Assembly (NCBI RefSeq): GCF_004681185.1
Contig: NZ_SRIF01000001.1
Location: forward strand, 744,001 to 808,000
DNA: 64,000 nucleotides
Source: Haloarcula amylovorans
GTDB taxonomy: Archaea > Halobacteriota > Halobacteria > Halobacteriales > Haloarculaceae
Direction of reading: 5' to 3'
A model generated the notes under the pieces. It was not told the origin of the DNA. It did not search any database and saw only the letters and a program-made list of their open reading frames with translations. The position numbers and the translations under genes are program-made. Shown in pieces: positions 17,416 to 26,496 of the stretch (position 1 is the stretch's first letter; each line of letters opens with the position of its first letter).

Positions 17416-19392
17416 ATGGCAGGGACACCGAGCTGGCGCGAGGCGGAGGCGGCCTACACCGACGAGGTAATCGGTGACGACACGCTTGGGGAGTTGTTCG
17501 CGGCGAGCGCCGAACGGAACGCCGAGAGCGACGCTCAGATGTACAAGGGTGGCGTCTACGACCGGACGCTGACCGACGGGATTCTGCCCGCTGCACCGAC
17601 AGGTGAGTACGCGAGCATCACCTACGGGCGGATGCACGAACTCGTCAAGCATCTCGCCGCGGGATTCCGCGAACTCGGCGTCGAACCCGATATGCGCGTC
17701 GGCCTGTTCTCGAATACGCGCATGGAGTGGGCGCTGTCGGACTTCGCCTTGCTGGCGGCCGGTGGCGTCGTGACGACGGTGTACACCGAATCCTCGCCGA
17801 GGCAGGTCCAGTATCTCCTTTCTGACCCCGGTGCCGAGGCAGTCGTCGTCGAGAACGAGGAGTTGCTGCGGCGAGTCCTCGACGTAGAAGACGAGCTGTC
17901 GCTGTCCGTTATCGTCGTGATGGATGAGTGCGACGTGGACCGTGAGAACGTCTACTCGCTCGCCGACGTGCACGAACGCGGCGAGGCGGCCTTCGAGGAG
18001 GACGCCTACCGCTCGTGGCTCGACGAGCGCGACCCGGACGACCTCGCCAGCCTCATCTACACATCGGGGACGACCGGCCAACCCAAGGGCGTCCAGTTGA
18101 CTCATCGCAACTTCCGGGCGAACGTCAACCAGACGAGAAAGCGGCTCGCACCGCGAGCGGACAAACACCCGGATCTGCCGACGGTCACGCCCGAAACGAC
18201 CTCGATCGCATTTCTCCCGCTCGCACACGTCTTCGAGCGACTGGCCGGACACTTCTTCATGTACGGCTCCGGCGCGACGGTCGGCTACGTCGAGAACCCG
18301 GATACGCTCGCCGACGACATCCAGAAGATTCGGCCCAACACCGGTGCGAGCGTCCCGCGGGTGTACGAGCGCATCTTCGGTAACATGCGCGAGCAGGCCA
18401 GCGAGTCGCCAGTCAAACAGCGCATCTTCGAGTGGGCGATGGATGTCGCTCGCGAGTACGCCCGCGCCGAGGATCCCGGCCCCGTGTTGAATGCCAAGCG
18501 CGGGCTGGCCGACCGACTCGTCTACAGCACCGTCGACGAGAAACTCGGCGGCGAGATCGAGTTCATGGTCAGTGGCGGGGGCAGCCTCTCGAAATCGCTC
18601 TGTGAGACGTTCCTCGGGATGGGGCTAACCATCGTCGAGGGGTACGGACTGACTGAGACGGCCCCCGTCATCTCGGTCAACCCGCCCGAGGACATCCGTC
18701 CGGGGACGCTCGGGGTGCCCGTCGATGACGTCGACGTCCGCATCGACGAGAGCGTGGTCGACCCGTCGGAGTTCGAGGACGTGACTGGGCCGCTCGGCGA
18801 ACTGCTCGTGGACGGGCCGAATGTGACCACCGGCTACTGGGACGAACCCGGTGCGACCCAGCGGGCGTTCACCGAGATCGGCGGCACACGCTGGTTCAGA
18901 ACCGGGGACATCGTCGAGCGGACGCCCGACGACTTTCTGGTCTATCACGACCGCCTGAAGGAACTGCTCGTCCTCTCGACCGGGAAGAACGTCGCGCCAC
19001 AGCCCATCGAGGACATGTTCTCGACGAACGACCGCGTCGAACAGATAATGGTCGTCGGGGACGACCAGAAGTTCGTCGCCGCGCTGGTGGTTCCGAACTT
19101 CGAGGAACTCGAACGGTGGGCCGACGCGGAGGGAATCGACCTCCCCGAAGACGACTACGCCAAGTGCGAGGACGACCGCGTGCGGGCGTGGATGGAGGCG
19201 GCCATCGAGGAGACGAACGAGGAACTGGAGAAAGTCGAGCGAATCAAGCAGTTCGAACTGGTGCCCGCCGAGTGGACGGCGGAGAACGACCTGTTGACCC
19301 CGTCGATGAAGAAGAAGCGGCGCAACATCAGAGGCGAGTTCGAGGCGAAGCTGCGGTCGATCTACGGCGACGAATACAACGCCGGGAACTGA
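17416..19392 (+). CDS. AMP-forming long-chain acyl-CoA synthetase
   Basis: A 658-aa adenylate-forming enzyme that activates fatty acids with ATP and CoA. The P-loop-like AMP motif LIYTSGTTGQPKGVQLTH, VEGYGLTETAP, the WFRTGDI hinge and LVLSTGKNVAPQPIE are all present. It resembles bacterial FadD15-type enzymes in length and order of motifs. The start at 17416 follows an AT-rich promoter (CTTATATATTTG near 17380-17391). No other beta-oxidation gene is adjacent. Confidence 0.93.
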   Translation: MAGTPSWREAEAAYTDEVIGDDTLGELFAASAERNAESDAQMYKGGVYDRTLTDGILPAAPTGEYASITYGRMHELVKHLAAGFRELGVEPDMRVGLFSNTRMEWALSDFALLAAGGVVTTVYTESSPRQVQYLLSDPGAEAVVVENEELLRRVLDVEDELSLSVIVVMDECDVDRENVYSLADVHERGEAAFEEDAYRSWLDERDPDDLASLIYTSGTTGQPKGVQLTHRNFRANVNQTRKRLAPRADKHPDLPTVTPETTSIAFLPLAHVFERLAGHFFMYGSGATVGYVENPDTLADDIQKIRPNTGASVPRVYERIFGNMREQASESPVKQRIFEWAMDVAREYARAEDPGPVLNAKRGLADRLVYSTVDEKLGGEIEFMVSGGGSLSKSLCETFLGMGLTIVEGYGLTETAPVISVNPPEDIRPGTLGVPVDDVDVRIDESVVDPSEFEDVTGPLGELLVDGPNVTTGYWDEPGATQRAFTEIGGTRWFRTGDIVERTPDDFLVYHDRLKELLVLSTGKNVAPQPIEDMFSTNDRVEQIMVVGDDQKFVAALVVPNFEELERWADAEGIDLPEDDYAKCEDDRVRAWMEAAIEETNEELEKVERIKQFELVPAEWTAENDLLTPSMKKKRRNIRGEFEAKLRSIYGDEYNAGN

Positions 19393-19487
19393 GCGCTCGG
19401 GTACTGGCCCGTGGACCCTCGCGGTTACGTATGAATTATGATAACTGGCCCATCGCGTTCAAGTGCTTGGTTGGAGTAGCCTGACCA

Positions 19488-21353
19488 ATGGCTGCCGGTG
19501 ATATTCACGTCCTCCACGTCGACGACGACGAAGCCATCACCGACAGAGCGGCGAGGGAACTCGAACGGGACAGCGAGTTCCACGTCACCAGCAGTAACTC
19601 GCCGACCGACACGCTCGCTCGGTTCGACCCGGCGGCGTACGACTGCGTCGTGAGCGACTACGAGATGCCCCGAATCGACGGGCTGGAACTGTACGACCGA
19701 CTCTCCTTGCAGTTCGACCGCCCGGATTTCCCGTTCATCCTTTTCGTCGACCTCGGTAGCGAACGCATCGCGGCGGACGCGCTGAACGCGGGCGTCACTG
19801 GCTATCTTCGGAAGGGGGGCCAGGACCAGTACGACGCGCTGGCAGCGCGTATCCGGAGCGTGACCAGTAACCGCCCGCAGCGCTCCGATGCCGCCGACGA
19901 GTGCGCCCGAGAGCTGTTCGACAATCTCCCGGACCCGACCGTCGTTCTCGACGTCGAGAACGGTGACTCGCGTATTCGTCGGGTCAACGACGCCTTCGAG
20001 CGCGTCTTCGGATACGACAGCGAGACCGCCGTCGGGGCGTCAGTCACCGAGTTGCTCGTGTCACCGAAGCGGGACACAGCGGCGACTTCGCTCAGCACCA
20101 CCCTCACGAACGGTGCTGACGTCTGTCACGAGGTACGCCGACAGACCGCCGACGGCGAGTGGCGCGACTTCCTGTTCCGAAACGTCCACGTCGAACGACC
20201 TGACGGCGGCTCGCTCACGTACGGCGTCTATACCGACATCACCAAGCGGATGGACTACGACCGCTGCCTGACGGAACTGCACGAGACCGCCCGTCGGCTG
20301 ATGGCCGCCGAGTCCAGCGACGCGGTGCTCGACACCGGGCTCGCGGCGGCCCGCGATATTCTCGGTCACGACATCAACGCGATACACCTCTACGACGAGA
20401 CCGCGGGGGGGCTGGTTCCGACGGCGACGACGGCGGCCACCGAGGCCCTCCTCGACGACATCCCGACGTTCACCGAAGACGGTGAGAGTATCGCGTGGAA
20501 CGCCTACGAGCGCGGCGAGGTGAGCGTTTGTCCCGACGTTCGGGACGACCCCGACGTTCTCAACCCGGAGACGCCCCTCCGCTCCGAGATGGTCCTGCCG
20601 CTGGGCGAGCGCGGCGTCTTGCTCCTCTCCTCGACGGACGTAGACGCCTTCGACGACGCCGACGTCTCGCTTGGTAGTGTCCTCGCCGCGACAATCCAGT
20701 CGGCGCTCCAGCAGGTCGAACGCGAACAGGCGCTGGCCCGACAGAACGAGCGGTTGGACGAGTTCGCATCTATCGTCAGCCACGACCTGCGGACGCCGCT
20801 GGATCTGGCGTCCGTCCATCTCGAACTCGCCGTCGAGGGCCACGACGAGGAGGCGCACCTCGAACGCGTCGAGGCGGCCCACGACCGGATGTCCCGGCTC
20901 ATCGACGACGTGTTGACGTGGGCCCGCGACGGGGAGGCAGTCGATGCGACGGAGACGGTGTCGCTTCGCTCGCTCGTCTCGGGGTGTTGGGAGGCGCTGC
21001 AGACCGGCGACGCCGACCTCACGGTGACGACCGAATACACGGTCGAGGCCGACAAGGAGCGCCTCCGTCGGGTGGTCGAGAACCTTTTGGACGACGCCCT
21101 CACTCACGCCGGTGATTCCCCCAGCGTCCGCGTCGGTGACTTAGACGACGGCTCGGGCGTGTTCGTCGAGGACGACGGCCCCGGCATTCCCGAGGACGAA
21201 CGGGAGAACGTCTTCGACTTCGGCTACACTCTCTCGACGAGCGGCACCGGGTTCGGCCTCGCGATCGTCCATCAGATAATCGAGGCCCACGGCTGGGAGA
21301 TTCAGGTCGCCGAGAGCGAGGCGGGTGGCGCGCGATTCGAGATACGCTGTTAG
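19488..21353 (+). CDS. Sensor histidine kinase with REC, PAS, GAF, HisKA and HATPase domains
   Basis: A 621-aa soluble hybrid sensor. An N-terminal receiver (1-125) has its acceptor Asp in VVSDYEMP near residue 57. Then come PAS (about 140-255), GAF (about 265-410), a HisKA dimerisation helix with phospho-His in SIVSHDLRTP near residue 429, and a C-terminal ATPase with DDGPGIPEDE and GTGFGL. In the N-box the usual second Asn is Asp (NLLDDAL), and DNG is DDG. No transmembrane segment is seen, so it reads an internal signal. No partner regulator is adjacent. Confidence 0.92.
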   Translation: MAAGDIHVLHVDDDEAITDRAARELERDSEFHVTSSNSPTDTLARFDPAAYDCVVSDYEMPRIDGLELYDRLSLQFDRPDFPFILFVDLGSERIAADALNAGVTGYLRKGGQDQYDALAARIRSVTSNRPQRSDAADECARELFDNLPDPTVVLDVENGDSRIRRVNDAFERVFGYDSETAVGASVTELLVSPKRDTAATSLSTTLTNGADVCHEVRRQTADGEWRDFLFRNVHVERPDGGSLTYGVYTDITKRMDYDRCLTELHETARRLMAAESSDAVLDTGLAAARDILGHDINAIHLYDETAGGLVPTATTAATEALLDDIPTFTEDGESIAWNAYERGEVSVCPDVRDDPDVLNPETPLRSEMVLPLGERGVLLLSSTDVDAFDDADVSLGSVLAATIQSALQQVEREQALARQNERLDEFASIVSHDLRTPLDLASVHLELAVEGHDEEAHLERVEAAHDRMSRLIDDVLTWARDGEAVDATETVSLRSLVSGCWEALQTGDADLTVTTEYTVEADKERLRRVVENLLDDALTHAGDSPSVRVGDLDDGSGVFVEDDGPGIPEDERENVFDFGYTLSTSGTGFGLAIVHQIIEAHGWEIQVAESEAGGARFEIRC

Positions 21354-21401
21354 CCGCGGTCGAGTCGCCGGACTCAAACGCGATGGCCCGCTATCGGACG
21401 T

Positions 21402-21941
21402 ATGACCGACGACTGGGCCGAGCAGCTTCGACAGAAGCGGGCCGAGAAGGACGACTTCTTCGCCGAGCATCCGCAGTCACCCATTCCGCCCGAGGAACGC
21501 GACGCCTTCGACGGGCTGGACTACTTCGCCCCCGACGAGACGTATCGCGTCGAGGCGACCGTTTCGCGACACGAGGAACCGAACCCGGTCGAGATGGAGA
21601 CGACCGAGGGCCGCACCGTCCGGTACCTCCACCTCGCTACGCTCTCGTTCGAACTCGACGGCGAAGGGTACGAACTGGCCGGCTACCGACAGGCGGGCGA
21701 CGAGTCGGGGACACTGTTCGTCCCGTTCCGGGATAAGACGACCGGCCAGCAGAGCTACGACGGCGGCCGCTACATGGAACTGGAAGTAACCGGCGACCTC
21801 GAAGACGGCGACGCCGTCACGCTGGACTTCAACCTCGCGTACTCGCCGTTTTGCGCCTACAGCGAGACGTTCGACTGTCCGCTCCCGCCCGAGACCAACT
21901 GGCTGGACGTTGCGATCGAAGCCGGCGAGCGGACGCCCTGA
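21402..21941 (+). CDS. DUF1684 family protein
   Basis: A 179-aa cytosolic protein of the DUF1684 family. It has the N-terminal DDWAEQLRQKRAEKDDFF, the central LFVPFRDKTTGQQSYDGGRYME, and the C-terminal DFNLAYSPFCAYSETFDCPLPPETNWL with the family's conserved Asn, Pro and Cys. The function is unknown. It lies alone between the histidine kinase and a CPBP membrane protease gene, same strand. Confidence 0.9.
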   Translation: MTDDWAEQLRQKRAEKDDFFAEHPQSPIPPEERDAFDGLDYFAPDETYRVEATVSRHEEPNPVEMETTEGRTVRYLHLATLSFELDGEGYELAGYRQAGDESGTLFVPFRDKTTGQQSYDGGRYMELEVTGDLEDGDAVTLDFNLAYSPFCAYSETFDCPLPPETNWLDVAIEAGERTP

Positions 21942-21985
21942 CCGACGAGCGAACTGTTTTCACCGTGACGCCGTTAGAGTGGTGT

Positions 21986-22834
21986 ATGTCCACTGCGTCT
22001 AGTAACCGCCCGCTCCTCCAATCGGCCATCGCGCTGGTGTCTGCTCTCTTTCTCGGGGCCGGCGGCCTGCTGTTGGGTTTCGGCCTGATGATTCCCGCCG
22101 TCATCGCGCTTACGCTCGTCGGTCTCGAACTCACACCGTCTCTGAACATCGTCCTCAGCCTGCTGTTCATCCAGGGGGTCGGCTGTGCGGGCGTCGCGTT
22201 CAGTTACGTGAAGGCTCGCCCGGCCATCGCCCCGTGGATTCGGTCGAAACTGGGAATCGTCGCGGAGTCCTCGGTGTTCGACATCCCCGCCGAGATTCCC
22301 GACCTGCGTGACGCCATCACCGTCGGCGTGGGATACTGCGTCGCGCTCGGCGGTGCCATCTTGGGCTCGATTCTCATCACGGTCGCACAGCAACTCACCG
22401 GGACCGAACTGGAGACGGGGACGAATCAAGCCGCCCAGATAGGCATGGAGAACCCCGAGTTGCTCCTGTTGCTGATACCGGCGTCGGTGCTCGTTATCGG
22501 CCCCAGCGAGGAGTTACTGTTCCGCGGCGTCGTGCAGGGACGCATCCGCGAGGTGTTCAGTCCCGTTCCGGGCATCCTCATCCCGAGCGCTATCTTCGCC
22601 GGTCTCCACTGGTTCGCACTCACCGGCGGGTCGGCGAGTGGGAACTTCGTAGCGCTCGGTATCCTCCTCATCCCGGCGCTCGTCTTCGGAATCAGCTACG
22701 AGTACACCGACAACATCGTCGTCCCGTCGCTGATTCACGGCATCTACAACGCGACGCTGTTCACGATGCTGTACGTCGTCGTGGCGTACGGCGACCAGTT
22801 GCCACAGCAAGCGCTGCTGACCGTCCTGTTCTGA
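21986..22834 (+). CDS. CPBP family intramembrane metalloprotease
   Basis: A 282-aa membrane protein with about eight hydrophobic segments and the three Abi/CPBP motifs: EELLFRG near residue 174, the AGLHWF segment, and HGIYNA near the C-terminus. The Glu pair and the His residues form the predicted metal site of this Rce1-like family. The substrate is unknown; roles from prenyl-protein processing to bacteriocin immunity are known elsewhere. The start is at 21986 and the next gene begins 4 bp after the stop. Confidence 0.9.
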   Translation: MSTASSNRPLLQSAIALVSALFLGAGGLLLGFGLMIPAVIALTLVGLELTPSLNIVLSLLFIQGVGCAGVAFSYVKARPAIAPWIRSKLGIVAESSVFDIPAEIPDLRDAITVGVGYCVALGGAILGSILITVAQQLTGTELETGTNQAAQIGMENPELLLLLIPASVLVIGPSEELLFRGVVQGRIREVFSPVPGILIPSAIFAGLHWFALTGGSASGNFVALGILLIPALVFGISYEYTDNIVVPSLIHGIYNATLFTMLYVVVAYGDQLPQQALLTVLF

Positions 22835-22838
22835 AACA

Positions 22839-23756
22839 GTGATAGAGCACGCGAACGCCGGCTACGAGCGCCTGTTCGGGACCGACGACCTCACCGTCGG
22901 CGTCGGCTTTCCGTTGACCGACGCGAGCGAATCCCGCCCCGACCACGATATGGAGATGCGTCTCGCTGGCCGCGCCGAGGAACTCGGCTTCGACGCGCTC
23001 TGGGCGCGAGACGTACCGCTGTACTGGCCTCGGTTCGGCGACGCGGGCCAGACCTTCGACCCGTGGACGTGGCTCACGGCCGCCGCCGCCCACACCGACG
23101 AAATCGCACTGGGGACCGCGAGCGTCGTCCTGCCGCTCAGACATCCGCTCCACGTCGCTAAATCGGCCGCGTCCGTAGACCGCCTTTCCGACGGTCGCCT
23201 CGTGCTGGGCGTCGCCACCGGCGACCGAGACCCCGAATATCCAGCCTTCGACGTGGACGCCGACGACCGCGGCGCGCTGTTCCGCGAGTCGGTCTCCCTC
23301 CTCAGAACTGTGTGGCACGAGGAATTTCCCGAGGCCGAGGGTCGGTGGGGCCGTCTCGACGGCGAACTCGACCTCGTGCCCAAGCCGACCGCTGGGACGA
23401 TACCGCTCCTGCCAACCGGGAACGCCCGACAGTCCGTCGAGTGGATCGCCGACAACGGCGACGGCTGGCTGTTCTATCACCTTCCCGAGGAGACGCTCGA
23501 GTCCTATCTCGACGAGTGGCGCGCGGCCGCCGGCGAGAAACCCTACGCGATGGTCGCTCGGACGGTTCTCGCCGACGACCCGACTGCCACTCCGGAACCA
23601 GTCCATCAGGGGTACCAGGCTGGTAGCGAGTGGTTCGTCGAGTACTTCCGGACGCTCGCGTCGATGGGCGTCGACCACGTCGTGGTCTCGACGCCGGGCG
23701 AGGAGCCGGAGCGCGAACTCACAGAACTGGCCGAAGACGTGTTCGACCGGCTCTGA
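22839..23756 (+). CDS. LLM class (luciferase-like, F420/flavin) oxidoreductase
   Basis: A 305-aa TIM-barrel oxidoreductase of the bacterial-luciferase group. Features are LTVGVGFPLTD, the RAEELGFDALWARDVPLYWP segment, SVVLPLRHPLHVAKSAASVDRLSDGRL and LLPTGNARQSVEWIADNGDGW. The overall plan fits the luciferase-type oxidoreductase subgroup without an N-terminal extension. It begins with GTG only 4 bp after the CPBP gene, which suggests one transcript. F420 is the likely cofactor in haloarchaea, but this is inference. Confidence 0.88.
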   Translation: MIEHANAGYERLFGTDDLTVGVGFPLTDASESRPDHDMEMRLAGRAEELGFDALWARDVPLYWPRFGDAGQTFDPWTWLTAAAAHTDEIALGTASVVLPLRHPLHVAKSAASVDRLSDGRLVLGVATGDRDPEYPAFDVDADDRGALFRESVSLLRTVWHEEFPEAEGRWGRLDGELDLVPKPTAGTIPLLPTGNARQSVEWIADNGDGWLFYHLPEETLESYLDEWRAAAGEKPYAMVARTVLADDPTATPEPVHQGYQAGSEWFVEYFRTLASMGVDHVVVSTPGEEPERELTELAEDVFDRL

Positions 23757-23766
23757 GACGACGCCG

Positions 23767-24078
23767 CTACTCCGCGTCGCGGGCGTTGCGGGCCGCGCGG
23801 ACGTGGCGTCTAGCCTCCTCGGGCGTCATCCCGCGGACGCCGCACGCACAGGAGAGCAGTTCGGGGTCCGAGAGGTCCTCGACTTGCTCGCGGCGGGTGC
23901 GGGAGAGCGCGTCGCGCTCTTCGTCGTACTCGAAGTAGACGCGGTAGCTGACCTGTGCCACGCCCTCGATGCGATGTCGCTCGTCGGGCACGGGGTTCTC
24001 GATGGCGTCGTCGTGTTCGGCCTGCATCGCCTCCTTCCACTCCCGGAGGTTCGCTTCGGGGTCGGCGTCCTCTGTCAT
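23767..24078 (-). CDS. Small haloarchaeal protein of unknown function
   Basis: A 103-aa acidic protein from the ATG complementary to 24076-24078. It contains EREWK-like helical segments, VSYRVYFEYDEERD as a beta strand pair, and SCACGVRGMTPEEARRHV, a CxC followed by a helix. I recognise no named family. It is convergent with the LLM oxidoreductase and upstream of the copper-binding-like gene on the opposite reading side. Confidence 0.7.
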   Translation of the reverse strand: MTEDADPEANLREWKEAMQAEHDDAIENPVPDERHRIEGVAQVSYRVYFEYDEERDALSRTRREQVEDLSDPELLSCACGVRGMTPEEARRHVRAARNARDAE

Positions 24079-24165
24079 ACGACGGGGGAGACGCCACGTC
24101 GGCAAAAAGTGGGGTGACTGACGGGTGAGCGACTGGGGTTCGACGTCGCGGCGTGCCGAGAGCGT

Positions 24166-24516
24166 TCAGGCCATGTTCCGGCAGCTCTCGGCGCACTCCG
24201 GCAGAATCTCCGCGCAGGCCTGGCAGTGGTCGGCGTCGTGTTGCTCGCACTCGTCGGCGCAGGCCTCGCAGGCGTCCGCACACGCTTCGGCGAGTTGCGA
24301 ACTGAACTGCGAGTCACGGGCCATGAATCGGGCGTGTAGCGACGCGATGTCGGCGACGTCTCGGCAGAGCCGCGCGCACTCCTCCATGTCCTCGCTCCCG
24401 AGACACTCGTCGGCACACCACTCACAGACCTCGGCGGCCTGCGTACAGAGTTCGATGCACTCGCGCTGTTCCTCGCTCAGCCGGTCGATCTCGGAGACCG
24501 TCTCTGACAGAGACAT
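24166..24516 (-). CDS. Four-helix-bundle copper-binding protein (Csp-like, DUF326)
   Basis: A 116-aa cysteine-rich helical protein. Cysteines recur on helix faces as CIELC, CEWCADEC, CARLC, CADACEACADEC and CQACAEILPECAESC, the pattern of the Csp copper-storage family, whose four-helix bundles hold many Cu(I) ions. No signal peptide is present, so it matches the cytosolic Csp3 type. It is divergent from a permease with a YHS metal-binding domain, which suggests joint handling of a soft metal. Confidence 0.9.
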   Translation of the reverse strand: MSLSETVSEIDRLSEEQRECIELCTQAAEVCEWCADECLGSEDMEECARLCRDVADIASLHARFMARDSQFSSQLAEACADACEACADECEQHDADHCQACAEILPECAESCRNMA

Positions 24517-24901
24517 ACACACAGTAGTTCGACCGGGGGGTTTTCATGTTTTTCCGCTAATATTCCGAACCCGCTTCTCGACAGTGGTTACCCAAAACGT
24601 GTGGTCCGTGATACCGTTCGAACCATCTCGCTTTCGAGTGCCTCCCGAACCCTGAGCAGGTGGTCGTGACCGTCGGAGCGGAACGTCGCTCTCGGGGCCT
24701 CGACCGCGACCTCGCCGGCCGGCTTTCGAAGCCAAGGTTTCGGCTCCCTATGAATAGTCACACCAAACCGGTCAGCAGACGCTCTGGGCTCCGAAGTCTA
24801 TCGGGCGTTTCGTCCCGTGGCGTTCAAGTTGACGAATGGCTGAGCGGTACTTTGGTTCTCTAGGCACAACCGCGTTAAAACTGGGAGCCATATGCCTGCC
24901 T
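24517..24901. other. Divergent regulatory interval between the Csp-like and permease genes
   Basis: No supported gene lies in these 385 bp. The left end has a T-rich tract that probably belongs to the Csp-like gene's promoter. On the plus strand GTTAAAACT (24874-24882) is a TATA-like box 24-27 bp before the permease ATG at 24902, implying a leaderless transcript. No tRNA or strong hairpin was found. Confidence 0.45.
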
Positions 24902-26227
24902 ATGGAGAAGAAGGAATACGCAGTGCTAGCGGTCATCGCGTTGGCGACGGTCGCGGTCGGCGTATTCACTACTTCGAAACCACTGGCGACGTTCTTCGTC
25001 GAGAGTACGCGCCAGTTCTTGACGACGACTGCCGCGATGGCGTGGATAACGTGGTGGGCGCTGGTCGTCGGGTTCGCCATCGCCGGCGGCGTCGAGGCGT
25101 GGACCTCCGACGAGGAAGTCGCCGACTTACTCGACGGCCACGGCCTGCGCGAAATCGGCTACGGGTCGCTGTTCGGGTTCGTCTCTTCGTCGTGTTCCTA
25201 TAGCGCCATCGCCACCGCGAAGAACCTCTTCAAGAAAGGCGGGTCCGCGGCGGCCACCATCGGCGCGTTCATGTTCGCTTCGACGAACCTCGTCATCGAG
25301 ATCGGGGCGGTCATCTGGATTCTGCTCGGGTGGCAGTTCCTGCTGGCCGACATCGTCGGCGGGTTCATCCTTATCGGGATGATGGCGTTCGCATTCACCT
25401 ATCTCGTCCCCGACGACGTCGTCGAACAGGCTCGGGAGAACGTCCGTGACGACGGCGAGCGAAAAGTCAGAGACCCAGTCTGCGGGATGGAAGTGAATCC
25501 CGACGACACGGACTACTCGGTCGAACACGACGGCGAGACCTACTACTTCTGTTCGGAGTCGTGTCAGGAGAGCTTCGACCCCGAGGAGGCCAACACGACC
25601 ATCCGCGAACAGGCCACGTCGATGTCGGGATGGAAAGCACTCGCGGACAAGCAGTGGAAAGAGTGGGGGATGCTCTGGGACGAGATCGCCATCGGGTTCA
25701 TCTTCGCGGGTCTCATCGCCGGATTCATCCCCGAACAGGTGTGGACGACAGTGTTCTCGGGAGCGACGTTCGGCCTGCCGGTGTACATCTTCTGGACCGC
25801 CGTCGTCGGCGCGCTCATCGGAATCGCCACGTTCGTCTGCTCGGTCGGGAACGTCCCGTTCGCGGCCGTCCTCTTCTCGAACGGCCTTCCCTTCGGGAGT
25901 GTTCTGAGTTACATCTACGCGGACCTCATCGTCCCGCCCATCATGGACGCCTACCGGGACTACTACGGGACGACGTTCGCGGCATTGCTCTCGGGGATGA
26001 TATTCGTCGCCGCCGTTCTGACGGGGATCATCATCCACTTCCTGTTCCTCGGAATGGGACTCATCCCCGACCCATCTTCGGTCCAGATCGCCGAAATCAA
26101 GATCGAGATGAACTACAAGATGGTGTTGAACGTCCTCGCTACCGGGCTGTTCCTGTTCCTCTACTGGCTCCACCGCTCAGAGTCGGCGGGTAGCGGACAG
26201 GGCGAACACGCGCATATGGCGGACTGA
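24902..26227 (+). CDS. Permease (COG0701-type) with inserted YHS metal-binding domain
   Basis: A 441-aa membrane protein with two blocks of about four helices, as in the ArsP/COG0701 permease family (SSSCSYSAIATAKNLFKKGGS in the first half; TFVCSVGNVPFAAVLF in the second). Between them, near residues 190-240, is a cytosolic YHS domain (RKVRDPVCGMEVNP, YYFCSESCQESF) of the kind that binds Cu or other soft metals. The ATG at 24902 follows a TATA-like box. The Csp-like neighbour supports metal efflux; an organoarsenical or thiol substrate is the alternative. Confidence 0.88.
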   Translation: MEKKEYAVLAVIALATVAVGVFTTSKPLATFFVESTRQFLTTTAAMAWITWWALVVGFAIAGGVEAWTSDEEVADLLDGHGLREIGYGSLFGFVSSSCSYSAIATAKNLFKKGGSAAATIGAFMFASTNLVIEIGAVIWILLGWQFLLADIVGGFILIGMMAFAFTYLVPDDVVEQARENVRDDGERKVRDPVCGMEVNPDDTDYSVEHDGETYYFCSESCQESFDPEEANTTIREQATSMSGWKALADKQWKEWGMLWDEIAIGFIFAGLIAGFIPEQVWTTVFSGATFGLPVYIFWTAVVGALIGIATFVCSVGNVPFAAVLFSNGLPFGSVLSYIYADLIVPPIMDAYRDYYGTTFAALLSGMIFVAAVLTGIIIHFLFLGMGLIPDPSSVQIAEIKIEMNYKMVLNVLATGLFLFLYWLHRSESAGSGQGEHAHMAD

Positions 26228-26496
26228 TGGCGGCGTATCGGGCCAGCGAACGGACGTCGGTTCGGCATCGCTCGTATCCAGTTGCCACGCGGAGGATATT
26301 TATTCGTCCAGTGCTGGGATTGCAATAACCGACCCGTCGGCCAGTGCGCGTTCGCCGCGGTCTCATCGGCGGTCCGACGCGACGCCGAAGGAGACGAGTA
26401 GTAGACGAGGGACACGATGGTCATGTCATCCACTGACGACGCGGATTCCGGGCTGAACAGCGACGGCAAACGAGGCCGACACACAGCCCAGCTCCT

